Below, piece after piece: positions 35,401 through 44,223 of a stretch of DNA of 52,141 nt. The translations under genes were made by a program, and so were the position numbers. Source of the stretch: Deltaproteobacteria bacterium (GTDB taxonomy: Bacteria; Desulfobacterota; Desulfobulbia; Desulfobulbales; Desulfurivibrionaceae); the NCBI GenBank assembly GCA_026388735.1, contig JAPLJG010000055.1, forward strand, positions 1 to 52,141. The letters are read 5' to 3'. Positions within the stretch are counted from its first letter, which is position 1. Each line of letters starts with the position of its first letter. The notes beneath the pieces were generated by a model. It searched no databases and was not told the origin of the DNA. It saw only the letters and a list, made by a program, of their open reading frames with translations.

Positions 35401-37345
35401 GCGCTACCCCCCCAGGTATGACGGCCGGGAAAAGAAGAACAAAGACTGTCCCCTTCCCTGGCTTGCTTTCACAGGTTATTGTCCCCATCAATTTTTGGGT
35501 TACCAAATTATATACGATATGCAGCCCTAAACCGCTCCCCCCTTTTTTTCGGTTTGTCGTAAAAAAGGGATCAAAGGCATGACTGAGCTGATCCTCGGTC
35601 ATCCCCTTGCCGTCATCGGTGTAGCGAAACAGGACATTGCCGCCCTGTAGCCCGATATCAAAAAACAGAAAACCGACCTCATCCTCATCATAGGCATGGG
35701 TCAGCGAGTTGGTAATAAAATTGGTGACGATCTGGGAAAAAGCCCCAGGATAGCTGTTCAGTTCCAGATCCTCGGGGCAGGAGATCTCCAGGCGATGGCC
35801 AGTGTTCTTCAAAACCGGCCTGAGACTTAAGCAGACCTCGGCCAGATACTCCTTGACCCGAAAGGTCCTGCGCCCCTCCCCGGATTGATCCACCGCCACC
35901 TGTTTGAAACTGCGGATGAGCTCCGCCGCCCGGTTCAGGTTGGAAAGAATCAGCTTCGCGCCATTCTGACAGAGCGCAAGATATCGGTCAAGATCGCCAC
36001 GTTTCATGCGCCCTTCCCCATAGAGCGCCGCTATCTCCCTGGTCTCGTTTTCCAAATGCGAGGCCGCCGTTACACCTACGCCAACAGGGGTGTTGATCTC
36101 ATGGGCAACCCCTGCCACCAAATCTCCCAGAGCCGCCATCTTTCCGGATTGCACCAGTTGGGCCTGGATCTGCTCCAGTTGCCCCAGGGTTTCCCGCAGT
36201 TCCAGATTGGCGGCATCCAGGCGGGCGGTGCGCTCCATAACCCGCCGCTCCAGGGTTTCGGTCAGGCCCAGCAGGTCGTGCTCAGCCTGCTTGCGCACGG
36301 TAATGTCTTCGAACACCACAACCGTACCCATAACCTTGTCGCCTTCCACAAGGGGAGTGCCGACAAACTCCACCGGAAAAACAGCACCGTCCTTTCTGCC
36401 GAAGTAGCTTTCTTCCCCTTGGTTTTTCCGGCCCTCAGCATAGGCTACGCACACCGGGCAATCCTCCCGGCCATACGCCTCGCCATCCCAGCGCACATGA
36501 TGTCGAAAATCGTGCAGATGGTTGCCGATCAATTCCGCCTCATCATAGCCAAGGATCTGCAAGCCCGCCGAGTTGACAAAGGTGATGCGGCCTTCGGTGT
36601 CCAAGCCATAGATCCCTTCCCCGGCAGAATTCAGGATCAACTCATACTCCCGGTGCAGCCGGGCAAACTGATCTTCCGCGGCATGGCGCTCGGCAACCTC
36701 TTTTTGCAACAGGAAATTGGCGTCCTCCAGATCGACGGTTCGCTCACGGACCCGTTCCTCCAGCTGATGGTGGGCTGTCGCCAGTTTATGCTCCGTTTCC
36801 AGACGCAGACTGATTTCCCTTTCAAGGGGAGCGAAAGCGATACGCCGCAGAGTGAACCACAGGGCAATTCCCGCGATGGCGGTGAGGAGAAACGAGGCAA
36901 GACCCAGCTGCCAGTGGAGCTTGCGGAGAAGAGTATCCACCTCGCCGGAGGAAGACTCCATCTGCAAGGTCAGCAGCTGCTTGCCCTGAAAAACCACCTT
37001 CTCTTCAACCAGAGAGGCTCTTTCTCCTTGCTTGGGGCGACGGAAGACAATCAGCTCCCGGCCTTCGGGGCCAACGGCGACCAGACGCACCACCTCGGGA
37101 TGCTCCTCGCCCCAACGCAGAACAAAGCTGTTGATCCAGTCGTAGTCATATTTGAGGAGTGGTTCAAGGAAATTGGCCGCCATCAATTGCAGATCGCGGC
37201 GGGCCTGATCTTCCGCCCGGGAAAACAAAAAATTCCGTTGATGGTGAGCAATGATGATATCGCCCAGGACCATGAAAAAAAACAAGACGGCCATGAACGC
37301 CATGACCGCCTTGTTGTATCTTCGTTGTTGCGGGCCTGATTGCAT
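35393..37345 (-). CDS. Membrane-bound PAS sensor histidine kinase
   Basis: A 650-residue kinase. One transmembrane helix near 14-34 and another near 147-167 enclose a small periplasmic sensor. A coiled coil, a PAS domain (about 235-360, with a DCPVC cysteine pair near 300), a HisKA dimerization domain with the phosphorylated histidine in VAGVAHEINTPVG (about 433) and an HATPase_c domain (N-box ITNFITNSLTHAY, G-boxes DDGKGM and GGSGLGL) follow. Translation is coupled to the HD-GYP regulator, its likely target. It is 20 bases downstream of nrdJ on the same strand, perhaps co-transcribed. The signal sensed is not evident. Confidence 0.92.
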   Translation of the reverse strand: MQSGPQQRRYNKAVMAFMAVLFFFMVLGDIIIAHHQRNFLFSRAEDQARRDLQLMAANFLEPLLKYDYDWINSFVLRWGEEHPEVVRLVAVGPEGRELIVFRRPKQGERASLVEEKVVFQGKQLLTLQMESSSGEVDTLLRKLHWQLGLASFLLTAIAGIALWFTLRRIAFAPLEREISLRLETEHKLATAHHQLEERVRERTVDLEDANFLLQKEVAERHAAEDQFARLHREYELILNSAGEGIYGLDTEGRITFVNSAGLQILGYDEAELIGNHLHDFRHHVRWDGEAYGREDCPVCVAYAEGRKNQGEESYFGRKDGAVFPVEFVGTPLVEGDKVMGTVVVFEDITVRKQAEHDLLGLTETLERRVMERTARLDAANLELRETLGQLEQIQAQLVQSGKMAALGDLVAGVAHEINTPVGVGVTAASHLENETREIAALYGEGRMKRGDLDRYLALCQNGAKLILSNLNRAAELIRSFKQVAVDQSGEGRRTFRVKEYLAEVCLSLRPVLKNTGHRLEISCPEDLELNSYPGAFSQIVTNFITNSLTHAYDEDEVGFLFFDIGLQGGNVLFRYTDDGKGMTEDQLSHAFDPFFTTNRKKGGSGLGLHIVYNLVTQKLMGTITCESKPGKGTVFVLLFPAVIPGGVAHG

Positions 37346-37365
37346 GCAAACGCCCTCTTATCCAC

Positions 37366-39549
37366 TCAGCAGGAAGAGTAGCCGCAACTGACGCACTGGT
37401 TGCAGCCGCCGCTGCGCCGCAGACTCAGCTTGCCGCAGGCCGGGCAGGAGGCATAGGAGGAAGGCTCAGCGTAAGGCTCCGGGTCCTGCTCCACCTCGCC
37501 TTCGCCACTCTTGTCCAAAACCTTGGCCAGGGCTGCGGGGATAGAGTAGCACCGACCCAGCGAAGCGCTGATCCAGGCGCCGTCGGAGGAGATATCCTCC
37601 AGGGTCCGGGCAATCTTGCCCACCAGCCGGTAGTCGTGCTGGAGCGCCACGGAAATGACCCGCCCCAGGGCCTCGCTCATTCCGTGCAGGGTCGAGCCGG
37701 ACTTGGTGGTGTTGAGGAAGATCTCCCGCACATGCCCCTGTCCGCCCTTGTTGGCCGTGATATAGAGCGGTGCCGGCCCCCTGAACTTGTAGGTGCTGCC
37801 GCTGCGTACGTCCATATCGCAGAATTCACAGGTATCCTCCAGCTTACCGCCATGGTCGCTCAGCACCCCTTCCATGGAGGAATCGCGGAACATGGTGATG
37901 CCCTTGAGATTGCTTTTCCGGGCGTACTGGAGGATCTTCTTAATGTCTGCCACCGTGGTGTCGGCGGGCAGGTTGATGGTCTTGGAAACCGCGGTATGGT
38001 TGAAGGCCTGGCAGGCCTCAAGAATCCGGATCTGCTGATACGGCTCGATCTTGTGCGCGGTCTGCTCGGCAATCCATTCCAGCTTCTCCTCCTCGTACTG
38101 GTAAAATTCCAGGGGCACAAGGACAAACTCCTTCCAGGAATCATCCACATCCTTGACCTTGCGGCGCTGGATCATGGAGAAATAGGGCTCCACCCCGGTA
38201 CAGGCCACCCGCATCAACTGGGAGATGGAACCGGTGGGGGCCTGGGAGGTGGTCACCGAGTTATACAGGCCACCGAGTTTGCGCAGGAGGCCGAAGATAT
38301 CGCCGGTCCGCTTGCGCCACTGGGCCTTGTTGGGCATGTCCGATTCAATGAAAGCCAGGGCCTCGCTGTCGATTTTATCGACATAGGTCATGTTCCATTC
38401 CTGGGGAGTAAGCTTTTTCTGCTTGCCCTCCTTCTTGATGAACTCGGCATAATCAATACTGCCCTGCATGGACCCCAGCATCAGGGCCAACTGGGTTGCC
38501 TTGGCAAAAAGCGGCGCCTCGTGCTCATCGGCATAGGAAACGCCGAAATGGTTCATGGCATGATGCAGGCCGGTAAAGCCGATGCCGATGGGCCTAAACT
38601 TGAGGGTGTTGGCCTTGATCCGCTCAATGGGCGGGAAGCCGCCCAGGTCGAGGATCTCGTTGCCGGCGATGGCCGCAAGCCTGGCCGCCTCGAAAACCCC
38701 ATCGAAAAACGTGCCCTTGTCCTCGTTGAGGCATTTGGACAGACAGACGGTGAGCAGGTTGCAGGCCGTATCCTTGGTGGAAAGGTATTCTCCGCAGGGG
38801 TTGGAATAAATCGGATTGTGCTTGGCGAGCACCGGGGTGTTGGCCAGGCTCTTCTGGGTGAAGAGTAGGCCGGGATCGCCGGATTTCCAGATGTATTCGG
38901 CCACCAGGGTGGTGAGTTCCTCATTATCCCAGAATTTTTCGTCGGTCACATTGAGCGAGACGTTGCAACCGCTGTACCGGCCGGGATTCTCCCCTTTGAA
39001 GGTGACGAACTCCTTAATGTCCTTGATATCCCAGTCCGCCTGAATCATCAGGGCGCCCCGCCGCTTGCCGCCTTGGCTGATGCGCTCCGAGAGGTGGGAA
39101 AAGCCCTTGGCAAAGGAAACCGGCCCGGAAGCAAGGCCTTGACCGTTATCAACGATGGTGCCCTTAGGCCGGATCTTGGTCACGTCGATGCCGCCGCCGC
39201 CGGCATGCTGGAAGATGCTGACCAGATCCCGCTCCATGTCGAAGATCGCATCGGTGGAGTCTTCCACATCACCCAGAGGATAGCAGGAATAATAACCGGC
39301 CCTACGGGTGTAGGGGTTGCCGCCGTTCATCAGAAAGGGCGTGGCCGTAATGATGGTGCCGTGGATCAGGGCCTTAGCCACTGCTGGGTGCTTGAACTGC
39401 TTGCTGATGCGCAACAGCACCTGGGTCATGTCTTTTTCCATGGGCACCCCGGTTTTATTATTGCGGATAGCGTACCGGGCCTGGACCAGATACTGTTCAA
39501 AACGCTCCCATTCCTTCAGCGCTTCATCAAAACTGATTGGTAATTCCAT
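37366..39549 (-). CDS. nrdJ: Adenosylcobalamin-dependent ribonucleotide reductase (class II)
   Basis: The 727-residue enzyme makes deoxyribonucleotides using adenosylcobalamin rather than oxygen or a glycyl radical, suited to an anaerobe that makes or imports B12. YYSCYPLGDVEDS and SNPCGEYL carry the active-site cysteines, SQAPTGSISQ and the (beta/alpha) barrel motifs are intact. The TSCPD-type domain (LNTTKSGSTLHGM, about 610) and a C-terminal cysteine cluster CPACGK and CNQCVSCGYSSC for redox regeneration are present. The start ATG is at 39549. A possible NrdR-like box lies at 39624-39639. Confidence 0.95.
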   Translation of the reverse strand: MELPISFDEALKEWERFEQYLVQARYAIRNNKTGVPMEKDMTQVLLRISKQFKHPAVAKALIHGTIITATPFLMNGGNPYTRRAGYYSCYPLGDVEDSTDAIFDMERDLVSIFQHAGGGGIDVTKIRPKGTIVDNGQGLASGPVSFAKGFSHLSERISQGGKRRGALMIQADWDIKDIKEFVTFKGENPGRYSGCNVSLNVTDEKFWDNEELTTLVAEYIWKSGDPGLLFTQKSLANTPVLAKHNPIYSNPCGEYLSTKDTACNLLTVCLSKCLNEDKGTFFDGVFEAARLAAIAGNEILDLGGFPPIERIKANTLKFRPIGIGFTGLHHAMNHFGVSYADEHEAPLFAKATQLALMLGSMQGSIDYAEFIKKEGKQKKLTPQEWNMTYVDKIDSEALAFIESDMPNKAQWRKRTGDIFGLLRKLGGLYNSVTTSQAPTGSISQLMRVACTGVEPYFSMIQRRKVKDVDDSWKEFVLVPLEFYQYEEEKLEWIAEQTAHKIEPYQQIRILEACQAFNHTAVSKTINLPADTTVADIKKILQYARKSNLKGITMFRDSSMEGVLSDHGGKLEDTCEFCDMDVRSGSTYKFRGPAPLYITANKGGQGHVREIFLNTTKSGSTLHGMSEALGRVISVALQHDYRLVGKIARTLEDISSDGAWISASLGRCYSIPAALAKVLDKSGEGEVEQDPEPYAEPSSYASCPACGKLSLRRSGGCNQCVSCGYSSC

Positions 39550-39623
39550 CGGGCACCCCTCGGGTAAATGTCTTGGTTCTCACGGAAATAAAACACGATA
39601 TGGCGCATCAGCCACAGATGCTA

Positions 39624-39644
39624 CCACAAGATGTTGTACAACAT
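39624..39644. promoter_or_regulatory. Possible NrdR-like operator upstream of nrdJ
   Basis: CCACAAGATGTTGTAC (39624-39639) matches 11 of 16 positions of the NrdR consensus as I recall it, and overlaps the perfect 14-base palindrome ATGTTGTACAACAT (39631-39644). It sits about 75-95 bases upstream of the nrdJ start. NrdR boxes normally occur in pairs; no second box was found, so this is tentative. Confidence 0.3.
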
Positions 39645-39756
39645 ACCCAAAGCGGGGCGTGGAAGAAAGAACTTTTTCAGATAAAAAAAACAGAAAAAAA
39701 AAGACAGACTGCCTCTTTTGGTTAGGGGCAAGCCCCCCGGCGGAAAACATCTCGAC

Positions 39757-41790
39757 CTACTTCCTCTTGCGTTGGACCAGAGGCAATTGAATGATAAAAA
39801 TAGAGCCCTCGCCAGGGCTACTTTTGGCAAAGATCCTCCCGCCGTGCCGGGCGACGATCTTTTCGCAGGTTGCCAGACCGATGCCGGTCCCTTCATATTC
39901 ATGCCGACCATGCAACCGGACAAAGGGCTGAAAAATCCGCTCCGCATACTTTTCCTCAAAGCCAATGCCATTGTCCTGCACCGTGATTTCATAGATCTTG
40001 CCCGGCAGCGTTCTGCCCTTCACCTCAACCACCGGGGACAGATCTGCCTGACGGTACTTCAGGGCATTGGCAATGAGATTCTGAAAAAGCTGGCGGAGCT
40101 GGGTTCTGTCTCCTTCGATGGCTGCAAGAGTACCCACGCCAACATTTCCCTGCGCCTGTCTGATCCTCTCTTCAAAATCTCCCAGCACCTCCCGCAGAAG
40201 ATCATCCAGCACAACCACCCCAAAAGGGTGTTCGCAGTTGCGCACCTTGGACAACTGCAAGATATCATCCACCAGTTCCTGCAACTGCCGACCGGCCCTA
40301 AAAATACGCTCAAGGTATTCGCCCGCCTTGCCGTCGAATTTTTCCGGCCATTTGGCCAGCAACCGTTCGGCAAAGGCGACGATCAGCAGGAGCGGCTCTT
40401 TCATGTCGTGGGAGGCCACATGGGCAAACTGTTCCAGCTCGGCGTTGGAACGCCTAAGGCTTTCCGCCAACAGTTCCAGCTCCTGCTGCGCCTGCTGGCG
40501 CTCGGCCACCTCCAACAGAAGCTGCCGATTCACGGTCTCGGCCTCCTGGGTTCTTTCATCCACCATCTCTTCCAGCCAGGTGCGGTACTCCTTCAGCTCG
40601 TCTTCCATCTTCCGCCGCTTGGTGACATCGGAGAAAACCCCGGTGGCTTGATCATCCGCGACATGGGCCCGGTCATGCACCCAAATCCATTTCCCGCTCT
40701 TATGACGCAAGCGGTAACGAAGATTAAAATCCCTCCCCTTGCTGAAGAGAAGTCCATAGCGTTTCCGAACCTCCACGGCATCCTCAGGATGAACGCTACC
40801 GAACCTGCTCTGACCAAGCAACTCCTCTGGCTCATAGCCGCAAATCTTTTTCACCTTGGGACTGACATAGGCCAAGTTCCCCTCTGCATCCGCCCGCCAG
40901 GTGACATCAGGGATATTCTCAACCAGGGTCCGAAACTGCTCCTCGCTTGCGTGTAGGGCCAGCTCAACCTGCCTCTGCGCGGTGATATCCTGTAGCACCA
41001 CGATACCACCGGAATCCTCTCCGTTCACAAACCCAAGGGAGGTACCGCTCATCAGCACAGTCCGGGTCTCCCCCGCAACCGGGATACTGATCTCAATACT
41101 GGAAAACGACCCCTGTTCGGACAACGCCTTTTCAAGCAGACAGGCCTCACAAACCTGGTGGCCGAGAACAACGGAACAAGATTTTCCGACCAATGTCTCG
41201 CCTCGCACCTTGAAAAAATCCTCAAAGGCATCATTGACATCCACCAGACACCGTTGCCGGTCCACGATAAAAGCCGGCTCTGCCATCCGAGAGAACACTG
41301 CGGCATAGCGCCTTTTTTCATTGAGGATGAACTGCCGCGCCTTACGGAGCCGGTGCTGAGCAGAACCACTTTCCTCCTTGGCCCACTGGCTGACAGCAAC
41401 CGCTTCCAATCGGTCAAAAAAAACAGCACATCCCACCCAATCTTTTCCGGGTAAACAACTCAAAAAAGACTGACGGGCACATTTCAACAGGGAGAAAAAG
41501 ATGGCAAAAGAGAGGCCGAGCGGCCTGAAGGTGCGTACGGCCTCAAAACCGGCGGCAGCGGGGAGATCGTTGGCACGACCGCCTGACTGCGATGGAGCGG
41601 CGGTTACTGCGGCAAGGAAACCGGAAAGATCTTCGGCAAGACAGACAAGATACAGCTCCCAGGCCTTTTCCTGCTGGGCAAGATACGGGGCATAGCCGGA
41701 TTCTTCGGCCAACGCGGCAAAGGCCGCGAACATCCCCTGCGCATCAGAGCGCAAAGAGCCAAGCGTATCCCCCTCAGGTTTTTTCGCCAT
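39757..41790 (-). CDS. Cytoplasmic PAS-PAS sensor histidine kinase
   Basis: A 677-residue kinase without transmembrane segments. An N-terminal region (about 1-160) of unknown fold has several cysteines. A PAS domain (about 165-280, with the cysteine pair of HQVCEACLL), a second PAS/PAC domain (about 290-400, FRTLVENIPDVTW) and a coiled coil follow. HisKA carries the histidine in FAHVASHDMKEPL (phytochrome-like group) and HATPase_c has DNGIGFEE and GTGIGLATC. It has no adjacent response regulator. It overlaps the open frame of the der C-terminal region by 17 bases. Confidence 0.9.
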   Translation of the reverse strand: MAKKPEGDTLGSLRSDAQGMFAAFAALAEESGYAPYLAQQEKAWELYLVCLAEDLSGFLAAVTAAPSQSGGRANDLPAAAGFEAVRTFRPLGLSFAIFFSLLKCARQSFLSCLPGKDWVGCAVFFDRLEAVAVSQWAKEESGSAQHRLRKARQFILNEKRRYAAVFSRMAEPAFIVDRQRCLVDVNDAFEDFFKVRGETLVGKSCSVVLGHQVCEACLLEKALSEQGSFSSIEISIPVAGETRTVLMSGTSLGFVNGEDSGGIVVLQDITAQRQVELALHASEEQFRTLVENIPDVTWRADAEGNLAYVSPKVKKICGYEPEELLGQSRFGSVHPEDAVEVRKRYGLLFSKGRDFNLRYRLRHKSGKWIWVHDRAHVADDQATGVFSDVTKRRKMEDELKEYRTWLEEMVDERTQEAETVNRQLLLEVAERQQAQQELELLAESLRRSNAELEQFAHVASHDMKEPLLLIVAFAERLLAKWPEKFDGKAGEYLERIFRAGRQLQELVDDILQLSKVRNCEHPFGVVVLDDLLREVLGDFEERIRQAQGNVGVGTLAAIEGDRTQLRQLFQNLIANALKYRQADLSPVVEVKGRTLPGKIYEITVQDNGIGFEEKYAERIFQPFVRLHGRHEYEGTGIGLATCEKIVARHGGRIFAKSSPGEGSIFIIQLPLVQRKRK

Positions 41791-41989
41791 ATTCCTTGCG
41801 TTGTCGTTCCTTAAGAATAATCTTGATGGGAATGGAATCCAGCTTGAGCCCGGCGCGGAACTGGTTCAACAGGTAGCGGAGGTAGGAAAAATGCACCCCC
41901 TTGGGATAGTTGGTAAAAACGATAAAGGTGGGCGGCTTGGAGGAAATCTGGGTCGTATAGTAGAACTTGAGGCGGCGCCCCTGGTGCAT
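41774..41989 (-). pseudogene. der: KH-like C-terminal domain of Der, in frame with the upstream part
   Basis: The 71-residue open frame begins MHQGRRLKFYYTTQ and continues SKPPTFIVFTNYPKG, the recognizable C-terminal KH domain of Der. It is in the same frame as the GTPase part and is joined to it by codons TAG-GGG-CAT-AAT-CCG-ACC; only the amber codon interrupts them. A weak AGGGG site 12 bases before the ATG might allow separate translation. Otherwise this part would be lost unless TAG is read through. Confidence 0.85.
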
Positions 41990-42004
41990 GGTCGGATTAT
42001 GCCC

Positions 42005-43123
42005 CTACAGCGCTGCCTGCAAGATTCGGTTGAGCTTGCCGGTTGAAAAAGTGCCGCAATACTGCTTGTAGATCTTGGCCACCGTGGGCAGCAACTGCTT
42101 GACTCCAGCGCCGGTAAGGGCGGAAATCTTGAGCACCGGAGCATATTCAACAAAACTCGTGGCCCGGGCAATCTCTTCCATCAACTGTTTCTGCCGCTTC
42201 GCATCCCCATGGAGCAGATCCCATTTATTCACCAGGATCAGGCAGGCCCGGCCCCGTTCAAAGGCATAGCCCAGCACCTTGGTGTCCTGCTCGGTGATCC
42301 CCTCGCCGGCATCAATCAGAATCAACACCAAATCGCAGCGTTCCAAAGCGCCCAGGGCCTGGAGCACGCTGAACTTCTCCAGCTTTTCCTGCACCTTGCC
42401 CTTGCGCCTGATCCCCGCCGTATCGATGAGCAGATACGGCTGCTTGCCAACGGTAAGCAGGGTGTCCACCGAATCCCTGGTGGTGCCGGGGATGTCCGAG
42501 ACCACCATACGCTCTTCGCCCAACAGCCGGTTGATCAGGGAAGACTTACCCACATTGGGCCGCCCCAGACAAGCCAGACTGATGGTATCCGGCGGGATGT
42601 CTTCGGATTCGGGAAAAACCGGCAGGGTCTCGATTAGGGTCTCGAAAAACGACTTAACCCCATAGCCGTGCGCCGCAGAAACCGGCCAGAGCTTATCCAC
42701 CCCAAGCTCGTAAAATTGGGGGAGCAACCGTTGCTCAAGCTCCGGGCTGTCCACCTTATTGACCAGAAAATGGACTGGTTTCTTGGTCCGCCGCAGATAG
42801 TCGGCCACCTCAAAATCTTCCGGCAGCACCCCCTCCTTGCCGTCAAGCAAGAAAAGAATTACATCCGCCTCACGCATGGCCTGCATGGTCTGCTCACGGA
42901 TCAACCCGGCCATCATTTCCCGACCGTCGCCCTCGATACCTCCGGTGTCAACGAGGATAAAGGTCCGCTCCTCCATGGTCACCTGTTCATAATGACGGTC
43001 CCGGGTTACGCCGGGGGTGGGGTCGACAATGGCCTTGCGATGCTTGGAGAATCTATTGAAAAGGCTTGATTTACCGACATTGGGCCGGCCGACCAGGGCA
43101 ACTATGGGGTATCGGGTCTGCAT
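42005..43123 (-). CDS. der: GTPase Der (EngA), stopped before its KH domain by an in-frame TAG
   Basis: Der is an essential double-GTPase that assembles the 50S ribosomal subunit. The 372 residues hold GTPase domain 1 (P-loop GRPNVGKS at 12-19, DTGG, NKVD) and GTPase domain 2 (GRPNVGKS near 187, DTAG, NKWD). The sequence then stops at KLNRILQAAL-TAG. In other Der proteins this point is a single residue between the G2 domain and the KH domain, which continues here in frame at 41774-41989. A single base change such as GAG to TAG would explain it. Starts at ATG 43121-43123, downstream of the AmgK-like gene. Confidence 0.93.
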   Translation of the reverse strand: MQTRYPIVALVGRPNVGKSSLFNRFSKHRKAIVDPTPGVTRDRHYEQVTMEERTFILVDTGGIEGDGREMMAGLIREQTMQAMREADVILFLLDGKEGVLPEDFEVADYLRRTKKPVHFLVNKVDSPELEQRLLPQFYELGVDKLWPVSAAHGYGVKSFFETLIETLPVFPESEDIPPDTISLACLGRPNVGKSSLINRLLGEERMVVSDIPGTTRDSVDTLLTVGKQPYLLIDTAGIRRKGKVQEKLEKFSVLQALGALERCDLVLILIDAGEGITEQDTKVLGYAFERGRACLILVNKWDLLHGDAKRQKQLMEEIARATSFVEYAPVLKISALTGAGVKQLLPTVAKIYKQYCGTFSTGKLNRILQAAL

Positions 43124-43148
43124 GGGAGTTATGGGGTTCCGTTTTGGT

Positions 43149-43196
43149 TTTAGGGGCCATTACGAAATAGCAGCACTGCTATCTTTAAACAACGGC
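43149..43196. repeat. Short palindromic repeat of the TTTAGGGG family (copy 5)
   Basis: It begins TTTAGGGGCCATTACGAAAT, related to copies 2 and 3, followed by AGCAGCACTGCT and ending AACAACGGCG. It lies between the amgK-like gene (stop at 43185-43187) and der. The stop codon lies within it. Confidence 0.5.
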
Positions 43197-44222
43197 GTCC
43201 AGTAAATTTCTCGCCTGCTCCACCACAGCACGCAGGCAGGGAAAATCCCGGCCCTGCGGCGCGGCCAGGTGTTCATGAAGGGTACTGGCAGCGGGGGTAA
43301 TGAACTGCCGAAAAAACTGTTTCCCCCGATTTTTCGAGAGAAAAGCAAAAGCTCCGAGAATCTGCAGGTTACGTTGCAGGACGATGTAGTAATATCCCTC
43401 AATGAATCGTCCCCGGTCAAGAGGAATGTGAGAGGCAAGGGCATCCAGATAACAACCAAGGAGGGCCTGCTGCCGATCTGAGGACAAACCGACATAGGGA
43501 TCGATGAGCAGGGAGGCGAGATCATACCCCAACGGCCCCAATCTGGCACCCTGAAAATCAATAATTCTGATTTTTCCGTCACATACCATTAGGTTGCGCG
43601 ACTGAAAATCCCGGTGCAAAATAAAATCGGCGGGTTCCTGCATGGCCCGATCCGCCAGAAAGATAAACTCCTGACCAAGCCCCTGGGGTAAATTGTTCAT
43701 CCCCAAAAAATCCTCGCACAAGGCCTTCTGGAAATAACCGGACTCCCTGGCCAGCATAAGTTCGCGGTCATACCGGGGGGTATCCCAACACCAGTCCGAC
43801 TGAAAACCATGCCGCGTCTCGGTCTGCAAATGGACCAGAGCTGCCAGGGCCTGCCGATAGTAAGCCTCTACCTCCGGCGCCTGCACACCGTTCTGGAGCA
43901 CCAGATCATGGAGCTTGGTATCGCCCAGATCCTCGCAGAGGATAAGACCGCAATCCTCGGCGAAACCGTAGATTCGCGGCACCGGGACCCCATGGCTGAA
44001 AAAATGACGGCCAATTGCATTGGCAGCCCGCGCTTCGGCCATGCCTTGGGCCTGAGTGCCGCTTGGCAAGACCGCCAGCAGGGAAAGGCCGCCGACGGCA
44101 AACCGGTAGAACTGCCGATCGGAGCCATCCCCGGCCATCCTGTCCGCCACCTGAATTTCCGGGGGGAGACCCTGCGCGGCCAGCAACCTGCCCAAGGTCT
44201 GCCTGTGCTGATCCGTAAACAC
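43185..44222 (-). CDS. amgK: AmgK-like sugar kinase (aminoglycoside phosphotransferase fold)
   Basis: A 345-residue kinase of the aminoglycoside/choline kinase fold. Known relatives (AmgK) phosphorylate N-acetylmuramate and N-acetylglucosamine at C1 in cell wall recycling, giving MurNAc-1-P for MurU. The N-lobe has GDGSDRQFYRF, the catalytic loop is HRDFQSRNLM and the metal motif IIDFQGARLGPLGYDLASLL. The start is a GTG (44220-44222) one base after the stop of the preceding gene, with GGAGGGGG just upstream, so it is translationally coupled. The partner MurU-like gene is next, supporting the recycling assignment; symbol by family and context. Confidence 0.82.
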   Translation of the reverse strand: MFTDQHRQTLGRLLAAQGLPPEIQVADRMAGDGSDRQFYRFAVGGLSLLAVLPSGTQAQGMAEARAANAIGRHFFSHGVPVPRIYGFAEDCGLILCEDLGDTKLHDLVLQNGVQAPEVEAYYRQALAALVHLQTETRHGFQSDWCWDTPRYDRELMLARESGYFQKALCEDFLGMNNLPQGLGQEFIFLADRAMQEPADFILHRDFQSRNLMVCDGKIRIIDFQGARLGPLGYDLASLLIDPYVGLSSDRQQALLGCYLDALASHIPLDRGRFIEGYYYIVLQRNLQILGAFAFLSKNRGKQFFRQFITPAASTLHEHLAAPQGRDFPCLRAVVEQARNLLDAVV

Positions 44223-44223
44223 G

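Noticed and set aside
42000-42012. Origin of the der amber codon from a TTTAGGGG-family repeat insertion
   Set aside because: Only a TAGGGGC heptamer is shared; the flanking codons align with Der on both sides without added residues, so substitution is simpler.
41999-42012. Pyrrolysine recoding as a firm call
   Set aside because: TAG serves as ordinary stop for tig, rodZ, surA and glgP in this window and no pyl genes are present here; kept only as one option.
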